Shown: positions 1-7,058 of the stretch, in pieces
Layout: each line of letters begins with the position of its first letter
Position numbering within the stretch: the stretch's first letter is position 1
Assembly: GCA_003105305.1 (NCBI GenBank)
Contig: PQAQ01000263.1
Location: 12,707-29,828 of the forward strand
DNA length: 17,122 nt
DNA from: Candidatus Methylomirabilota bacterium
GTDB lineage: Bacteria; Methylomirabilota; Methylomirabilia; Methylomirabilales; Methylomirabilaceae
Direction: 5' to 3'
Position numbers and translations under genes: made by a program
Notes under the pieces: generated by a model
Told to the model about the DNA's origin: nothing
Database searches by the model: none
The model's input: the letters and a program-made list of their open reading frames with translations, nothing else

Positions 1-357
1 GATGTGAACGGAACCGGGAATGTATCCTGTTGCTCGCTCATCAGCGCGGCGAACGTCGAGCAACACGCTCTGCGTCGCATCGAGGGCCGCGACATCGGCC
101 TGCAGGACCGCGAGTTGCGCGAAGCGGCGGGTGTCCACCAAGACCCCGTCGACGAAGGCGAGGACGATGTGGTGTGGTGGGGTGGCATTCGGCGAGGTGA
201 GCACGAACGGCGGCACCTCTGTGAGCTTGGGACCGAGTCCGATCCGCTCGACGAAGGCCACGAAGAGTGCCAACCGGCCAAAGGCGGTCACGGGCTTGTC
301 GGTGAAGGTAATTCCGATTGCCTTGGAGCCATCCAACGGGGTGACCTGTGCCTGCAT
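1..357 (-). CDS. Partial chimeric ORF: IS1380-like transposase N-terminus joined to rhodanese-like domain
   Basis: An open frame of 119 codons starts at ATG 357 and runs off the left edge without a stop. Residues 1-90 or so resemble the N-terminus of IS1380-family transposases (FTDKPVTAFGRLALF, LTSPNATPP, a GVL..RRFAQLAVL stretch). From about residue 96 the frame changes character to VLLDVRRADERATGYIPGS, the typical start of a rhodanese-like (sulfurtransferase fold) domain. The rhodanese active-site loop would lie beyond the window. The ATG shares its A with the TAA stop of the upstream ATPase (TAATG), and a GGAGGG Shine-Dalgarno lies about 9 bases before it, so translational coupling is likely. 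The transposase part lacks the catalytic region and cannot transpose. Family assignments are from memory of conserved patterns. Whether the joined protein is functional, or just an insertion scar capturing a downstream gene, cannot be told here. Confidence 0.65.
   Translation of the reverse strand, partial: MQAQVTPLDGSKAIGITFTDKPVTAFGRLALFVAFVERIGLGPKLTEVPPFVLTSPNATPPHHIVLAFVDGVLVDTRRFAQLAVLQADVAALDATQSVLLDVRRADERATGYIPGSVHI
88..357 (-). mobile_element. Remnant of an IS1380-like insertion sequence (5' end of transposase gene)
   Basis: About 90 codons of transposase N-terminus are preserved, with no following catalytic domain and no visible terminal inverted repeat between the ATPase stop and the transposase ATG. 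The similarity stops near residue 90, where rhodanese-like sequence begins. This looks like a recombined or deleted IS fragment rather than an intact element. The exact boundary is an estimate. Confidence 0.5.
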
Positions 358-2903
358 TATTTTGTCCCTCCACGCAGCATCTTGAGTCCCTCGAACCAAA
401 CGATGCTCACCATCCCTGCAGCAAAACAGATCACCAGATCAATCGGGTGGAGCCTGGAGAAACGGAAGAGGTCGCGCAACAGAGGAACGTAGAGTATTGC
501 TGCCAGGAATACCAAGGCGCCTCCAATGACCCATCGAAATGCGGCGTTTGGTGAGCGGAACGCGCCCCAGATTGTCTGAGACCATGATCGGTTTGTTGCG
601 ATCAGACCAAGGTTTGCGATGATGAGCGTAGTAAACGTCAGCGCGCGGGCGTCCGATTCACCTTGCCCACGGTAGAGAGCGACGCTGAAGACGGCCAGAA
701 GAACGAGCAGTACACTTGTACCTTGCAATAGACTCGCGCCCAATAGATGTCCTCTAAACAACAATTCGTGCGACTTGCGAGGTGGACGGATCATCACGTC
801 GGTTTCTTCCGGCTCTTTTTCAAACACGATGGAGCAGGCCGGGTCAATGATCAGGTGTAAGAAGGCGATGTGAACGGGCAACAGGACGAGCGGCCACTTA
901 AAAAGTACCGGGACTAATGACATGCCGGCTATTGGGACGTGAATGGCCAGCAGATAGGCCATGGCCTTCTTGAGATTGTCGAAGATCCGACGACCCAGTT
1001 TGACGGCTTGTACGATGGAGGAGAAGTCGTCTGCAAGCAGTACCAACGCTGCGGCTTCGCGTGCCACGTCGGCGCCTCGTTCACCCATGGCAATGCCGAT
1101 GTGGGCTGCTTTCAATGCCGGCGCGTCATTCACGCCGTCGCCGGTCATAGCTACGATTTCATGATTGGCCTTCAGGGCCTCGACCAGCCGCAGCTTCTGC
1201 TCGGGCATCACCCGGGCAAAGATATTGACAGTTGTAATGCGCTGTTGAAGTTCCGAATCATCCATGGCAACCAGCGCCGGACCGGTAATACATTCATCCA
1301 TCGGTGTCAAACCAATGTGCCTGGCGATACTCTGAGCGGTAGCCGGATAGTCGCCGGTGATCATGACCACCCGTATCCCGGCGGTATAACATTCTTTGAG
1401 CGCTCCGGGTACGCCGGGTCGGATCGGATCGGCGAAGCCTATCAGTCCCAGGAATTCAAACTCAAAATCATGCTGCTTTCCCGGCAGGGGCGGTTGCCTG
1501 AAGGCGGCTTTGGCCACGCCAAGGACGCGCAGGCCGTCGCTGGCCATAGCATGCACGCACCCGGCTAAAGCCTCCACGTGTTCCTCGTCCAAATGACAAA
1601 GATCTGCCAGGGCCTCCGGCGCACCTTTCGCAGCGATAACGAGATCGTTTCCCTGTGGCGATCGCCAGACGTGCGAGAGCGCCAGCAAGTCCCTGGACAG
1701 GGGGTATTCATGTACGAGCGACCAATCGCCGTGGAGATGTTCGGTTTTGGACAAGTAGCGATTGCCCAGTTGCGTTAACGCCTTTTCCATCGGGTCCTGA
1801 GAACCCATCTGGCTGGCCAGGATGCTGAACTCGACGAGCTCGTGAAAGGTTTCAGGTAACGGTTCCTGCCGATGCTCCCCAACATCGCACCACTCGCTGT
1901 TAGCGAACAACCTGACCGCTGACATCCGATTGAGAGTGAGCGTTCCTGTCTTATCCACGCACAAGACCGTGGCTGACCCCAAAGTCTCGACTGCCGGTAC
2001 GCGACGCGTGAGGACCTGATGTTGTGAAATACGCCAGGCGCCCAGCGCCAGGAAGATCGTGAGGACTACGGGGATTTCATTCGGCAAGATGGCCATCGCC
2101 AGGGTCACGCCGGCCAAGAGTCCGTCAAGCCAGTTCCCTCTTGTGAGGCCAAAGGCGATCACGACCAGAGTAGAAAGCGATAAACCGAGGATGGCACCAT
2201 TGCGAACCAGCCGTCCGGTCTCTCTCTGCAGCGAGGTCTTCTCTGGCCTCACCCTTTGTAAGGCCCTGCCGACCTTACCGATTTCGGTGTGGACCCCGGT
2301 AGCGAGCGCCTGCGCAATGCCCTGCCCTTGAACGACTAATGTACCGGAGTACACGAAAGGCAGGTCATCTCCGCCCGGACGGCCGATCTCACAGACGCTG
2401 CCCTTGGCGATTTTGCGCACCGGTACGGATTCGCCGGTCAGCAGGGACTCATCGACCAGGAGGCTGACGCACTGCAGGAGCGCGGCGTCGGCCGGAACGC
2501 GATCGCCTTCTGCCAGGACCAGAACGTCACCGCGAACCACATCACGGCCGGCGATACGTTTCTGCTCACCATCCCGAATGACCGACGCACGGGGGCTGGA
2601 CAGGTCCCTCAGGGCTTCGAGTGCGCGTTCTGTCTTCTGTTCCTGAAACAGGGTGATGCCCGCAATAAAGAGGACGAATCCCAGCAACATCAGCGCCTCT
2701 TGTCGATCGCCCAATGTGAGATAGATGGCTCCGCAGGCGACAAGGAGCAGGAACATCGGTTCGCGTACAACGTCACACGCAATGGAGAGGATATTGCGTG
2801 GCTTCGAGGAGGGGAGCTCGTTATACCCATCCTCCTTCAGTCTGGCTCTCGCTTCAGCTTCAGAAATCCCCGTGAGGGGAAGAAGGCCCCCTTCTTTTAC
2901 CAT
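357..2903 (-). CDS. Cation-transporting P-type ATPase
   Basis: An 848-residue P-type ATPase that couples ATP hydrolysis to cation transport across the inner membrane. Visible in order: an N-terminal cation-ATPase segment (LPLTGISEAEARARLKEDG), M1-M2 (about 50-90), the actuator domain with TGES (156-159), M3-M4 with PNEIP (274-278), the phosphorylation motif DKTGTLT with the acceptor Asp at about 317, the hinge TGDGVNDAPAL near 585-595, and a C-terminal block of membrane helices. There is no N-terminal heavy-metal (HMA, CxxC) domain and M4 lacks CPC, so it belongs with the P2-like Ca/Mg-type group rather than CopA/ZntA; the cation is unknown. I chose ATG 2903 because AGGAG lies 9 bases upstream; the frame is open to an ATG at 2942 with no good ribosome site. 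The ion-binding M4 motif has Asn where Glu is usual (PEEFP/PEGLP). The stop overlaps the next start. Confidence 0.93.
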   Translation of the reverse strand: MVKEGGLLPLTGISEAEARARLKEDGYNELPSSKPRNILSIACDVVREPMFLLLVACGAIYLTLGDRQEALMLLGFVLFIAGITLFQEQKTERALEALRDLSSPRASVIRDGEQKRIAGRDVVRGDVLVLAEGDRVPADAALLQCVSLLVDESLLTGESVPVRKIAKGSVCEIGRPGGDDLPFVYSGTLVVQGQGIAQALATGVHTEIGKVGRALQRVRPEKTSLQRETGRLVRNGAILGLSLSTLVVIAFGLTRGNWLDGLLAGVTLAMAILPNEIPVVLTIFLALGAWRISQHQVLTRRVPAVETLGSATVLCVDKTGTLTLNRMSAVRLFANSEWCDVGEHRQEPLPETFHELVEFSILASQMGSQDPMEKALTQLGNRYLSKTEHLHGDWSLVHEYPLSRDLLALSHVWRSPQGNDLVIAAKGAPEALADLCHLDEEHVEALAGCVHAMASDGLRVLGVAKAAFRQPPLPGKQHDFEFEFLGLIGFADPIRPGVPGALKECYTAGIRVVMITGDYPATAQSIARHIGLTPMDECITGPALVAMDDSELQQRITTVNIFARVMPEQKLRLVEALKANHEIVAMTGDGVNDAPALKAAHIGIAMGERGADVAREAAALVLLADDFSSIVQAVKLGRRIFDNLKKAMAYLLAIHVPIAGMSLVPVLFKWPLVLLPVHIAFLHLIIDPACSIVFEKEPEETDVMIRPPRKSHELLFRGHLLGASLLQGTSVLLVLLAVFSVALYRGQGESDARALTFTTLIIANLGLIATNRSWSQTIWGAFRSPNAAFRWVIGGALVFLAAILYVPLLRDLFRFSRLHPIDLVICFAAGMVSIVWFEGLKMLRGGTK

Positions 2904-3062
2904 CGTGGCGTCTCCTGCAGATAGACCTTGGTGCCCAGCCACACCCTATGCCTTGAGACGGGATCTCGCTCTGAGGACTTGTGGGACACCGGCGCCTGAG
3001 TTTGTGCGATCTGCTCGTCGGTTCCCGTAACCTATGTTTTCATTAAATCAGGGAGCCGACTG

Positions 3063-3208
3063 ATGGCCATCATTCTGAAAGAGCGTGCCACCGCCTTAAC
3101 GGCGACTGTTGAGCCTTCTGACGGCAAGTATGTTATTGTCTGCTCGGAGCTTGATTGGCCGTAGAGGGAGATACGCCTGAGGCTGCTTTTGAGGATCTCA
3201 TCGACAGG
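3063..3208 (+). pseudogene. Frameshifted HicB-like antitoxin remnant
   Basis: An ATG at 3063 follows AGGGAG by 7 bases. The first frame reads MAIILKERATALTATVEPSD, then a VIVCSELD segment, before a TAG at 3162. The shifted frame from about 3155 continues as LAVEGDTPEAAFEDLID, the expected next part of the HicB/UPF0150 fold (PELDVA.EGDT..EA...L). One missing base near 3154-3156 explains the break. Similarity ends around 3208 without the usual helical tail, so the gene is also truncated. HicB proteins neutralise HicA mRNA interferases, but no HicA-like partner is visible, which fits decay. Without the frameshift this would be a short orphan HicB-domain protein. A sequencing error could cause the shift, although the lost 3' end argues for real degradation. 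Confidence 0.55.
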
Positions 3209-3255
3209 TCAAGACCCTCTGCGCCAGACGGATGGAACGATTCTCCAAGTGCGGG

Positions 3256-3426
3256 TCAGCCATCAGTATGGTCGAGATCGGTCAGGCCGAGGCGTTTGAC
3301 TATTGCGGCATTCTGTCGGAGGTTCGCGCGCCGGGCCTGCTCGCTCAGTGAGGCATGAGCCAGGAGCAGGCCCGGCACGACGATTTCCGCTGACGTGGCG
3401 AATAAAAAGAGCGTGGACTTTCTCAT
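3256..3426 (-). pseudogene. Truncated small exported protein
   Basis: A 56-codon frame starts at ATG 3426. It has a hydrophobic N-terminus (MRKSTLFLFATSAEIVVPGL, then LLAHASLS) that looks like a signal peptide or anchor. It is followed by SEQARRANLRQNAAIVKRLG and then LTDL. From memory this matches the start of a family of small exported hypothetical proteins that continue with a conserved FTEARYTRHPS-type segment. Here the reading changes directly after LTDL to DHTDG and a stop, so the body of the protein is missing. The ribosome site is weak. The 3' end runs towards the HicB-like remnant on the other strand, and both similarities stop within about 50 bases of each other, suggesting one deletion or rearrangement junction between 3208 and 3270. 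Function unknown. Confidence 0.45.
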
Positions 3427-3450
3427 GCTACGCCCGTATTTGTCTATTGT

Positions 3451-3476
3451 CCCGATCGGCTGCCGACATCTTTTTT
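3451..3476 (+). terminator. Weak hairpin followed by T6
   Basis: TCGG-CTG-CCGA forms a 4-bp stem four bases before a run of six T on the plus strand. It could end transcription coming from the HicB-like remnant. The stem is very short, so the call is tentative. Confidence 0.22.
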
Positions 3477-3505
3477 AGCTTAGGACGGCGGACGGTCGTG
3501 GTGAA

Positions 3506-4138
3506 CTAGTGGCTCTGATGCTCGCCCTGCGGCTCCTCTTGCTGCGAAGAGTCGCCTTGATCGTCCTGCATCCCGTCGTTCGGCATGCCACCACCCATCT
3601 GTCCGCCACCCTGCATCATGCCACCACCCATTCCACCCATCCCGCGCTGCTGCTCCCGCATCTGCTCCATCATTTTCTCGTGAATCGCCTGCTCCTTGTC
3701 GCGCTGTTCGGCCGTGAGAAGCGCCCTGGCCTCCCGTCTGGCCTTGATTGCCGCAACCTGGAGCCCGGCCGCGGCGGTTGCGCGTTGCTTGACTTTCGCC
3801 TCGATGGTCTTCATATCGGCCTTTTCGTCGTCAGCCAATGCTGCAAGCTCCAGATCGCTTACACCGATCTCAGCCTTGGCCCGAAGACAGACCCGCTCAA
3901 AGTCGAGTCGGATCTTTTTGAGTTGCGCGACCTGATCTTTTGTCAGACCGATTTCTTTCGAATGTCTGATAAGGTGGTGAAGGTACAGTCCATACCGATG
4001 GCGTTCTGAATCGCCGTCTTCACGCTGCGCCTTCATTCCACCCATGTCTCGTAGCCCTTCGTTGGCCAGGGCCGACTGCACCATTGGGACCATCACCAGC
4101 AACGCGGCCATCAGGAATCCCGCAAACCGTTTCATCAT
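3506..4138 (-). CDS. Spy/CpxP-like periplasmic protein with Met/Gly-rich tail
   Basis: A 210-residue exported protein. A signal peptide covers about residues 1-25 (hydrophobic core MAALLVMVPMVQ, cleavage near ALA-N). The mature part is mostly helical and carries the two LTxxQ motifs that define the Spy/CpxP/ZraP fold, LTKDQ at 65-69 and LTAEQ at 141-145, preceded by a His cluster (YLHHLIRHS). The C-terminal third is a low-complexity tail of Met and Gly with several Asp and His, ending EHQSH, a plausible soft-metal ligand set. Family members act as periplasmic chaperones or metal-sensing stress proteins; a copper-binding role is inferred from the tail and from the CopC/CopD genes upstream. The double ATG at 4138/4135 sits behind GGGAGGGG; the frame extends to 4198 but lacks a signal-like start there. 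It is separated from the HTH gene by 176 bases with its own candidate promoter. Confidence 0.85.
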   Translation of the reverse strand: MMKRFAGFLMAALLVMVPMVQSALANEGLRDMGGMKAQREDGDSERHRYGLYLHHLIRHSKEIGLTKDQVAQLKKIRLDFERVCLRAKAEIGVSDLELAALADDEKADMKTIEAKVKQRATAAAGLQVAAIKARREARALLTAEQRDKEQAIHEKMMEQMREQQRGMGGMGGGMMQGGGQMGGGMPNDGMQDDQGDSSQQEEPQGEHQSH

Positions 4139-4221
4139 CGTCCCCTCCCTTATAAGATTCCCCAGTTCTTGCCCACACGCAATGCCGTACGCTCTCATGT
4201 TAGCGGTCTTATGGATCCCAG

Positions 4222-4249
4222 TCTATATCAAGTCGCGCGCCTTGCACAA
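4222..4249 (-). promoter_or_regulatory. Candidate promoter for the Spy-like gene
   Basis: On the minus strand TTGTGC (4249-4244) and TATAGA (4227-4222) are separated by 16 bases, about 85 bases before the Spy-like start. The -10 is fair and the -35 weak. It would allow separate expression of this stress protein from the cop genes. Confidence 0.35.
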
Positions 4250-4314
4250 TCGACCCAAAGGAAGAAGACGGCTTACATCCGTTGCGAACGGTTCGCTGTC
4301 GGGCCATATCGAGC

Positions 4315-4539
4315 TTAGCGATGCGTCGTCTGTTCCTGGTGGATCTTGCTGGGCGCTACGTCTCCAATTCTGTTTTCTTCGATGAGTGTAGCCACAGAGG
4401 CCTGAAAGATGCGGAGGCTTCCTTTTCCGATCTTCGTCGCTTCCAACCGGCCCTCCTGAACCCAACGATAAATAGTCCACCGACTAACGCTCAGCAGCAT
4501 CGCCGCTTCATCAATGCGCAATAAACACTTGTTCATCAC
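4315..4539 (-). CDS. Small excisionase/MerR-type HTH DNA-binding protein
   Basis: A 74-residue protein that is almost entirely one winged helix-turn-helix domain of the excisionase/HTH_17 type: LLRIDEAAMLLSVSRWTIYR, then WVQEGRLEATKIG and LRIFQASVATLIEEN. Such domains bind DNA. There is no ligand- or metal-binding domain, unlike MerR or CueR (about 130 residues with C-terminal Cys). It begins five bases beyond the CopD stop and shares the operon. AAAGG, overlapping the end of copD, lies 7 bases before a GTG at 4539 and 10 before an ATG at 4536; either could be the start. It may regulate the cop operon or the Spy-like gene just downstream (inference), or be a recombination directionality factor left by a mobile element. 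No integrase is nearby, which favours a local regulator. Confidence 0.8.
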   Translation of the reverse strand: MMNKCLLRIDEAAMLLSVSRWTIYRWVQEGRLEATKIGKGSLRIFQASVATLIEENRIGDVAPSKIHQEQTTHR

Positions 4540-4543
4540 TCAC

Positions 4544-5650
4544 CTACCTTTGCGTTAACGGCGGCATACTCATCGACATATCGTGCGCCGGAGGATGACT
4601 GCCGTTATTCTCATGCGACTTGAGATGTTTGATGTGCATGACATGGCGGGCCGGCGGCAACTGTGTGAGCAAGGCCGAACAGGCCAGCACGATCATTACC
4701 ACGATCCACTCCGCCCGGACGAATTGCGAGAGCCGGTATCGAACCTGTCGGTCGTCTCCGGTCTCACCGGCTGCTTGTGGGCTGTTGATCAGATCTCGAC
4801 TCGCCTGGAAACCCAATTGGATCCTCCTGGCAGCGCCCGGCCTCAATTGGGTAAGAAGGTAGAACCGATTAATCGCTGCGATTGTCAAGGCGAGCGCTAC
4901 GAGCGCGAGCTTCGTCAACAGAATCCAGCCATAGACGGAGGCGACGACAAACGACAGGGCGCCTACCTGCAACCGGCTGTTGTAGAGCCCCGTCAGCAGA
5001 AACACAGCCACGCAGCCGATCGCGATTCTGGAAAAAAGTCTACCAATTGGCGAGAGCGCACGTGCGATTTCTTCCATACCTGCCATTGCCAGAGAGCGCT
5101 TGAGCAGAAAACTGAAGGTGAACAGTCCTCCGATCCAGATGGAGACCGCCAGAAGATGGAGCCAGTCGACCATCGCCGGAATTGACAGATCGCCCCAGTC
5201 GGCCGCATGGCCCGAGAGGGTGGTGGTGAGGGCTACGAAGCAGGCGCTCATGAAAGAGGCCCAGGCGAACAGCGGACTAGCGGTTATCCCCGGGAGCCGG
5301 AGCCACCAGGCCACGGCCAGCAGCCCGAGCAGGAGGAATCTGACGTTCCACACCATCCCGAAGTGGGTATGCCAGAGGACTAAAGGAAGGGCGGCGCCCA
5401 ATGTGGCGGTTCCGCCGCTCATCGCCAGGGTTCGGAGGATCAGATCGGCACCGCTCGCGAGCGCTGTGATTAGGATGGAGCCTGCCTGTACCTGACGAAG
5501 GTGTCGCTCAAGGATCCGGTACCCCTCGCGTGATAACAGACCCGGCGGCAGGATCAGGCACACAAAGGCAAAGCTGCCGATCAGCATGGTGAGGCTGACA
5601 AACCCCAGGTAGCGAACAACGATGGGCAGGAGGGGCGGCAACTCGATCAT
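4544..5650 (-). CDS. copD: CopD-family copper-resistance inner-membrane protein
   Basis: A 368-residue integral membrane protein with about eight hydrophobic segments. Conserved features of the CopD family are visible: WHTHFGMVWNVRFLLLG, the VDWLHLLAVSIWIGGLF segment with its membrane His, and TGLYNSRLQVG followed by YGWILLTKLALVALALTIAA and a terminal NRF. CopD works with periplasmic CopC in copper uptake or handling across the inner membrane. The C-terminal tail is rich in His and Met (HVMHIKHLKSH, then HPPAHDMSMSMPP), a likely copper-binding extension. It starts at ATG 5650 in an ATGA overlap with the copC stop, so the two are translationally coupled. A ScoI- or CopA/CopB-type partner is not seen in this window. 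Confidence 0.92.
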   Translation of the reverse strand: MIELPPLLPIVVRYLGFVSLTMLIGSFAFVCLILPPGLLSREGYRILERHLRQVQAGSILITALASGADLILRTLAMSGGTATLGAALPLVLWHTHFGMVWNVRFLLLGLLAVAWWLRLPGITASPLFAWASFMSACFVALTTTLSGHAADWGDLSIPAMVDWLHLLAVSIWIGGLFTFSFLLKRSLAMAGMEEIARALSPIGRLFSRIAIGCVAVFLLTGLYNSRLQVGALSFVVASVYGWILLTKLALVALALTIAAINRFYLLTQLRPGAARRIQLGFQASRDLINSPQAAGETGDDRQVRYRLSQFVRAEWIVVMIVLACSALLTQLPPARHVMHIKHLKSHENNGSHPPAHDMSMSMPPLTQR

Positions 5651-6075
5651 GGCTTGCCCCCGACGGTGAACGGATAGTCGCCTTCAGTGCGGTGGGTATC
5701 GATGGAGATGACGTTCCAGAACACCCGATACTTTCCGGGCGGAAGCGGCGGGAGGCTCACCTCCAGGACCGTATGGTCCGCCGGATCGACTCGCCCGTCC
5801 TGTTTATCCACCTGCTGGCCGCTCGTATTCACGACCTTGATAGTGCTGAAGACCGGCTCGATCGGCACGTCAAACCAGATGGTGACCTTGACCGGCTTGT
5901 CCACCGTCCACCCGACCCGCGGCTCGGCATGGTCGGGGAAGGAATGGCCCCAGGCTGGGCGCACCCCAAGCAGCAGGACGAGCGTGAGCAAGGTGAGCCA
6001 CAACCGCCTGCGCGATCGTGACGGAGCCGCTGCGGCGAAGCGCTTATCGCGCCTGTGTCGGACCCAATACTCCAT
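5647..6075 (-). CDS. copC: CopC-type periplasmic copper-binding protein
   Basis: A 142-residue precursor. A long basic N-terminus (1-24) precedes a hydrophobic core (LWLTLLTLVLLLGV) and a cleavage site after PAWG, which would expose His44 as the mature N-terminus (HSFPDHAEP). The rest is a CopC beta-sandwich with PVKVTIWFDVPIEPVFSTIK and YRVFWNVISIDTHRTEG. His44, Asp126 and His128 match the N-terminal His, Asp and His of the Cu(II) site known in CopC; no Met-rich Cu(I) loop is visible. It would carry Cu(II) in the periplasm and hand it to CopD. The ATG at 6075 overlaps the end of the upstream outer-membrane gene by 32 bases with a poor ribosome site, so a later start such as TTG at residue 25 is possible. 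The four-base overlap with copD supports a CopCD unit. Confidence 0.92.
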   Translation of the reverse strand: MEYWVRHRRDKRFAAAAPSRSRRRLWLTLLTLVLLLGVRPAWGHSFPDHAEPRVGWTVDKPVKVTIWFDVPIEPVFSTIKVVNTSGQQVDKQDGRVDPADHTVLEVSLPPLPPGKYRVFWNVISIDTHRTEGDYPFTVGGKP

Positions 6076-7000
6076 GGAACGGCGTCCGGGTGAAGATATT
6101 CGGGGCGATATCGTCGATAAAGAAATGCATCATGACAAAGAATCCTGTATGCCGTCCGGAGGTATCGTTTAAGGGGATTTGCGCTTCGGCGGCGAACTCA
6201 AGATATCTCCCCGCCCAGATCAGGCCAGGATTCGCGAACGCTGCATTGGTCCCTCTCTCAGGTCCGGTCAGCACCCGCTCGCCGTTAAACTCTACGATTG
6301 GAAAAAAGCGATTCAGCGGCCAGGGAATCCCCACGTCCTTCACGAACGATTGCAGATACGGGATGCTGTACATTACGGTGGCGCCCCAGGCGAAGGCGTG
6401 CTGGGCGTCTTCCTCCCGCTCATTGCGGTTGGTACGCAGGTCGGTCCCCACCGAGGTGGTGACCGCAATCGGCTTCAGCCAGTCGGCCCAGTCCGGAAGA
6501 TCGCCGAACCCCTTTCCGATTTGAATGGCGGGACTCACGGTCGTTCCGGAGAGCCGACCGATGCGCCTCTGGCCAACACCGCCAGGAGACACGCTGACAG
6601 CCGCGGTCGCCGCCATCTCGTGCAGCGCATTTCGAATGAACTGATAACGCAGACCAAAATCCGGATTCTGAAACCCGGAGGTCGCGCCTGTGGATTCCTC
6701 TTCTTCGCCGCGCGGCCTCGTGATCTGATATGATCCGCCTAGCGTGATCGCCACGTCCCGGCTCAGCCGCTTTGAAATCTCCGCCTCAAACTCCGTAGAC
6801 AGCGCCTCGGGTTCTCTGCGATGGCCGATCACAACGCCGGCCTCGTCGGCAACGAACGGATCTTCCACAACAACCGTAGCCGGAAAAAACCGCTTCCCCA
6901 CCACGCCGTGCGCCCAACCGGCGGTTGGTAACGCGATCACCACGGCCATGCCCAATACCAATGGGCGGATATCGAGCCAACCAGTCGGTTGACGCATCAT
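6044..7000 (-). CDS. Probable outer-membrane beta-barrel protein of the cop operon
   Basis: A 318-residue exported protein. The signal peptide ends near TAGWA-HG, leaving His at the mature N-terminus, followed by VVGKRFFPATVVVEDPFVAD. The body is alternating polar/hydrophobic and Gly/aromatic-rich segments such as DVAITLGGSYQITRP, DFGLRYQFI and YLEFAAEAQIPL, typical of outer-membrane strands; there is no internal transmembrane helix. Proteins with this HGVVG.RFFPAT opening are, as I recall, found beside copC/copD in other bacteria, but no activity is established. A role in copper passage or sequestration at the outer membrane is inference. The start is firm: AGGAGG lies 7-8 bases before ATG 7000. 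Its 3' end overlaps copC by 32 bases. It does not end in the usual aromatic C-terminal residue. Confidence 0.8.
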   Translation of the reverse strand: MMRQPTGWLDIRPLVLGMAVVIALPTAGWAHGVVGKRFFPATVVVEDPFVADEAGVVIGHRREPEALSTEFEAEISKRLSRDVAITLGGSYQITRPRGEEEESTGATSGFQNPDFGLRYQFIRNALHEMAATAAVSVSPGGVGQRRIGRLSGTTVSPAIQIGKGFGDLPDWADWLKPIAVTTSVGTDLRTNRNEREEDAQHAFAWGATVMYSIPYLQSFVKDVGIPWPLNRFFPIVEFNGERVLTGPERGTNAAFANPGLIWAGRYLEFAAEAQIPLNDTSGRHTGFFVMMHFFIDDIAPNIFTRTPFHGVLGPTQAR

Positions 7001-7058
7001 TTTCTTTCCTCCTAACAGTGGACTTGTGACGATGAGAAGACCAACTCACTTCAAAGCG

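Noticed and set aside
41..373. 110-codon minus-strand frame overlapping the left-edge ORF
   Set aside because: Arg/Gly/Pro-rich shadow in another frame; the frame from ATG 357 has recognisable transposase and rhodanese sequence.
939..1568. 209-codon plus-strand frame
   Set aside because: Lies entirely antisense to the conserved core of the P-type ATPase, with no family resemblance.
3488..3500. GGACGGCGGACGG short direct repeat after the Spy-like gene, considered as a terminator or attachment site
   Set aside because: The copies are direct, not inverted, and only 6-7 bases long; no second copy elsewhere was noticed.
3509..4009. 166-codon plus-strand frame
   Set aside because: Antisense of the Spy-like gene; its His/Leu-rich sequence is the reverse reading of Met/Gly and helical codons.
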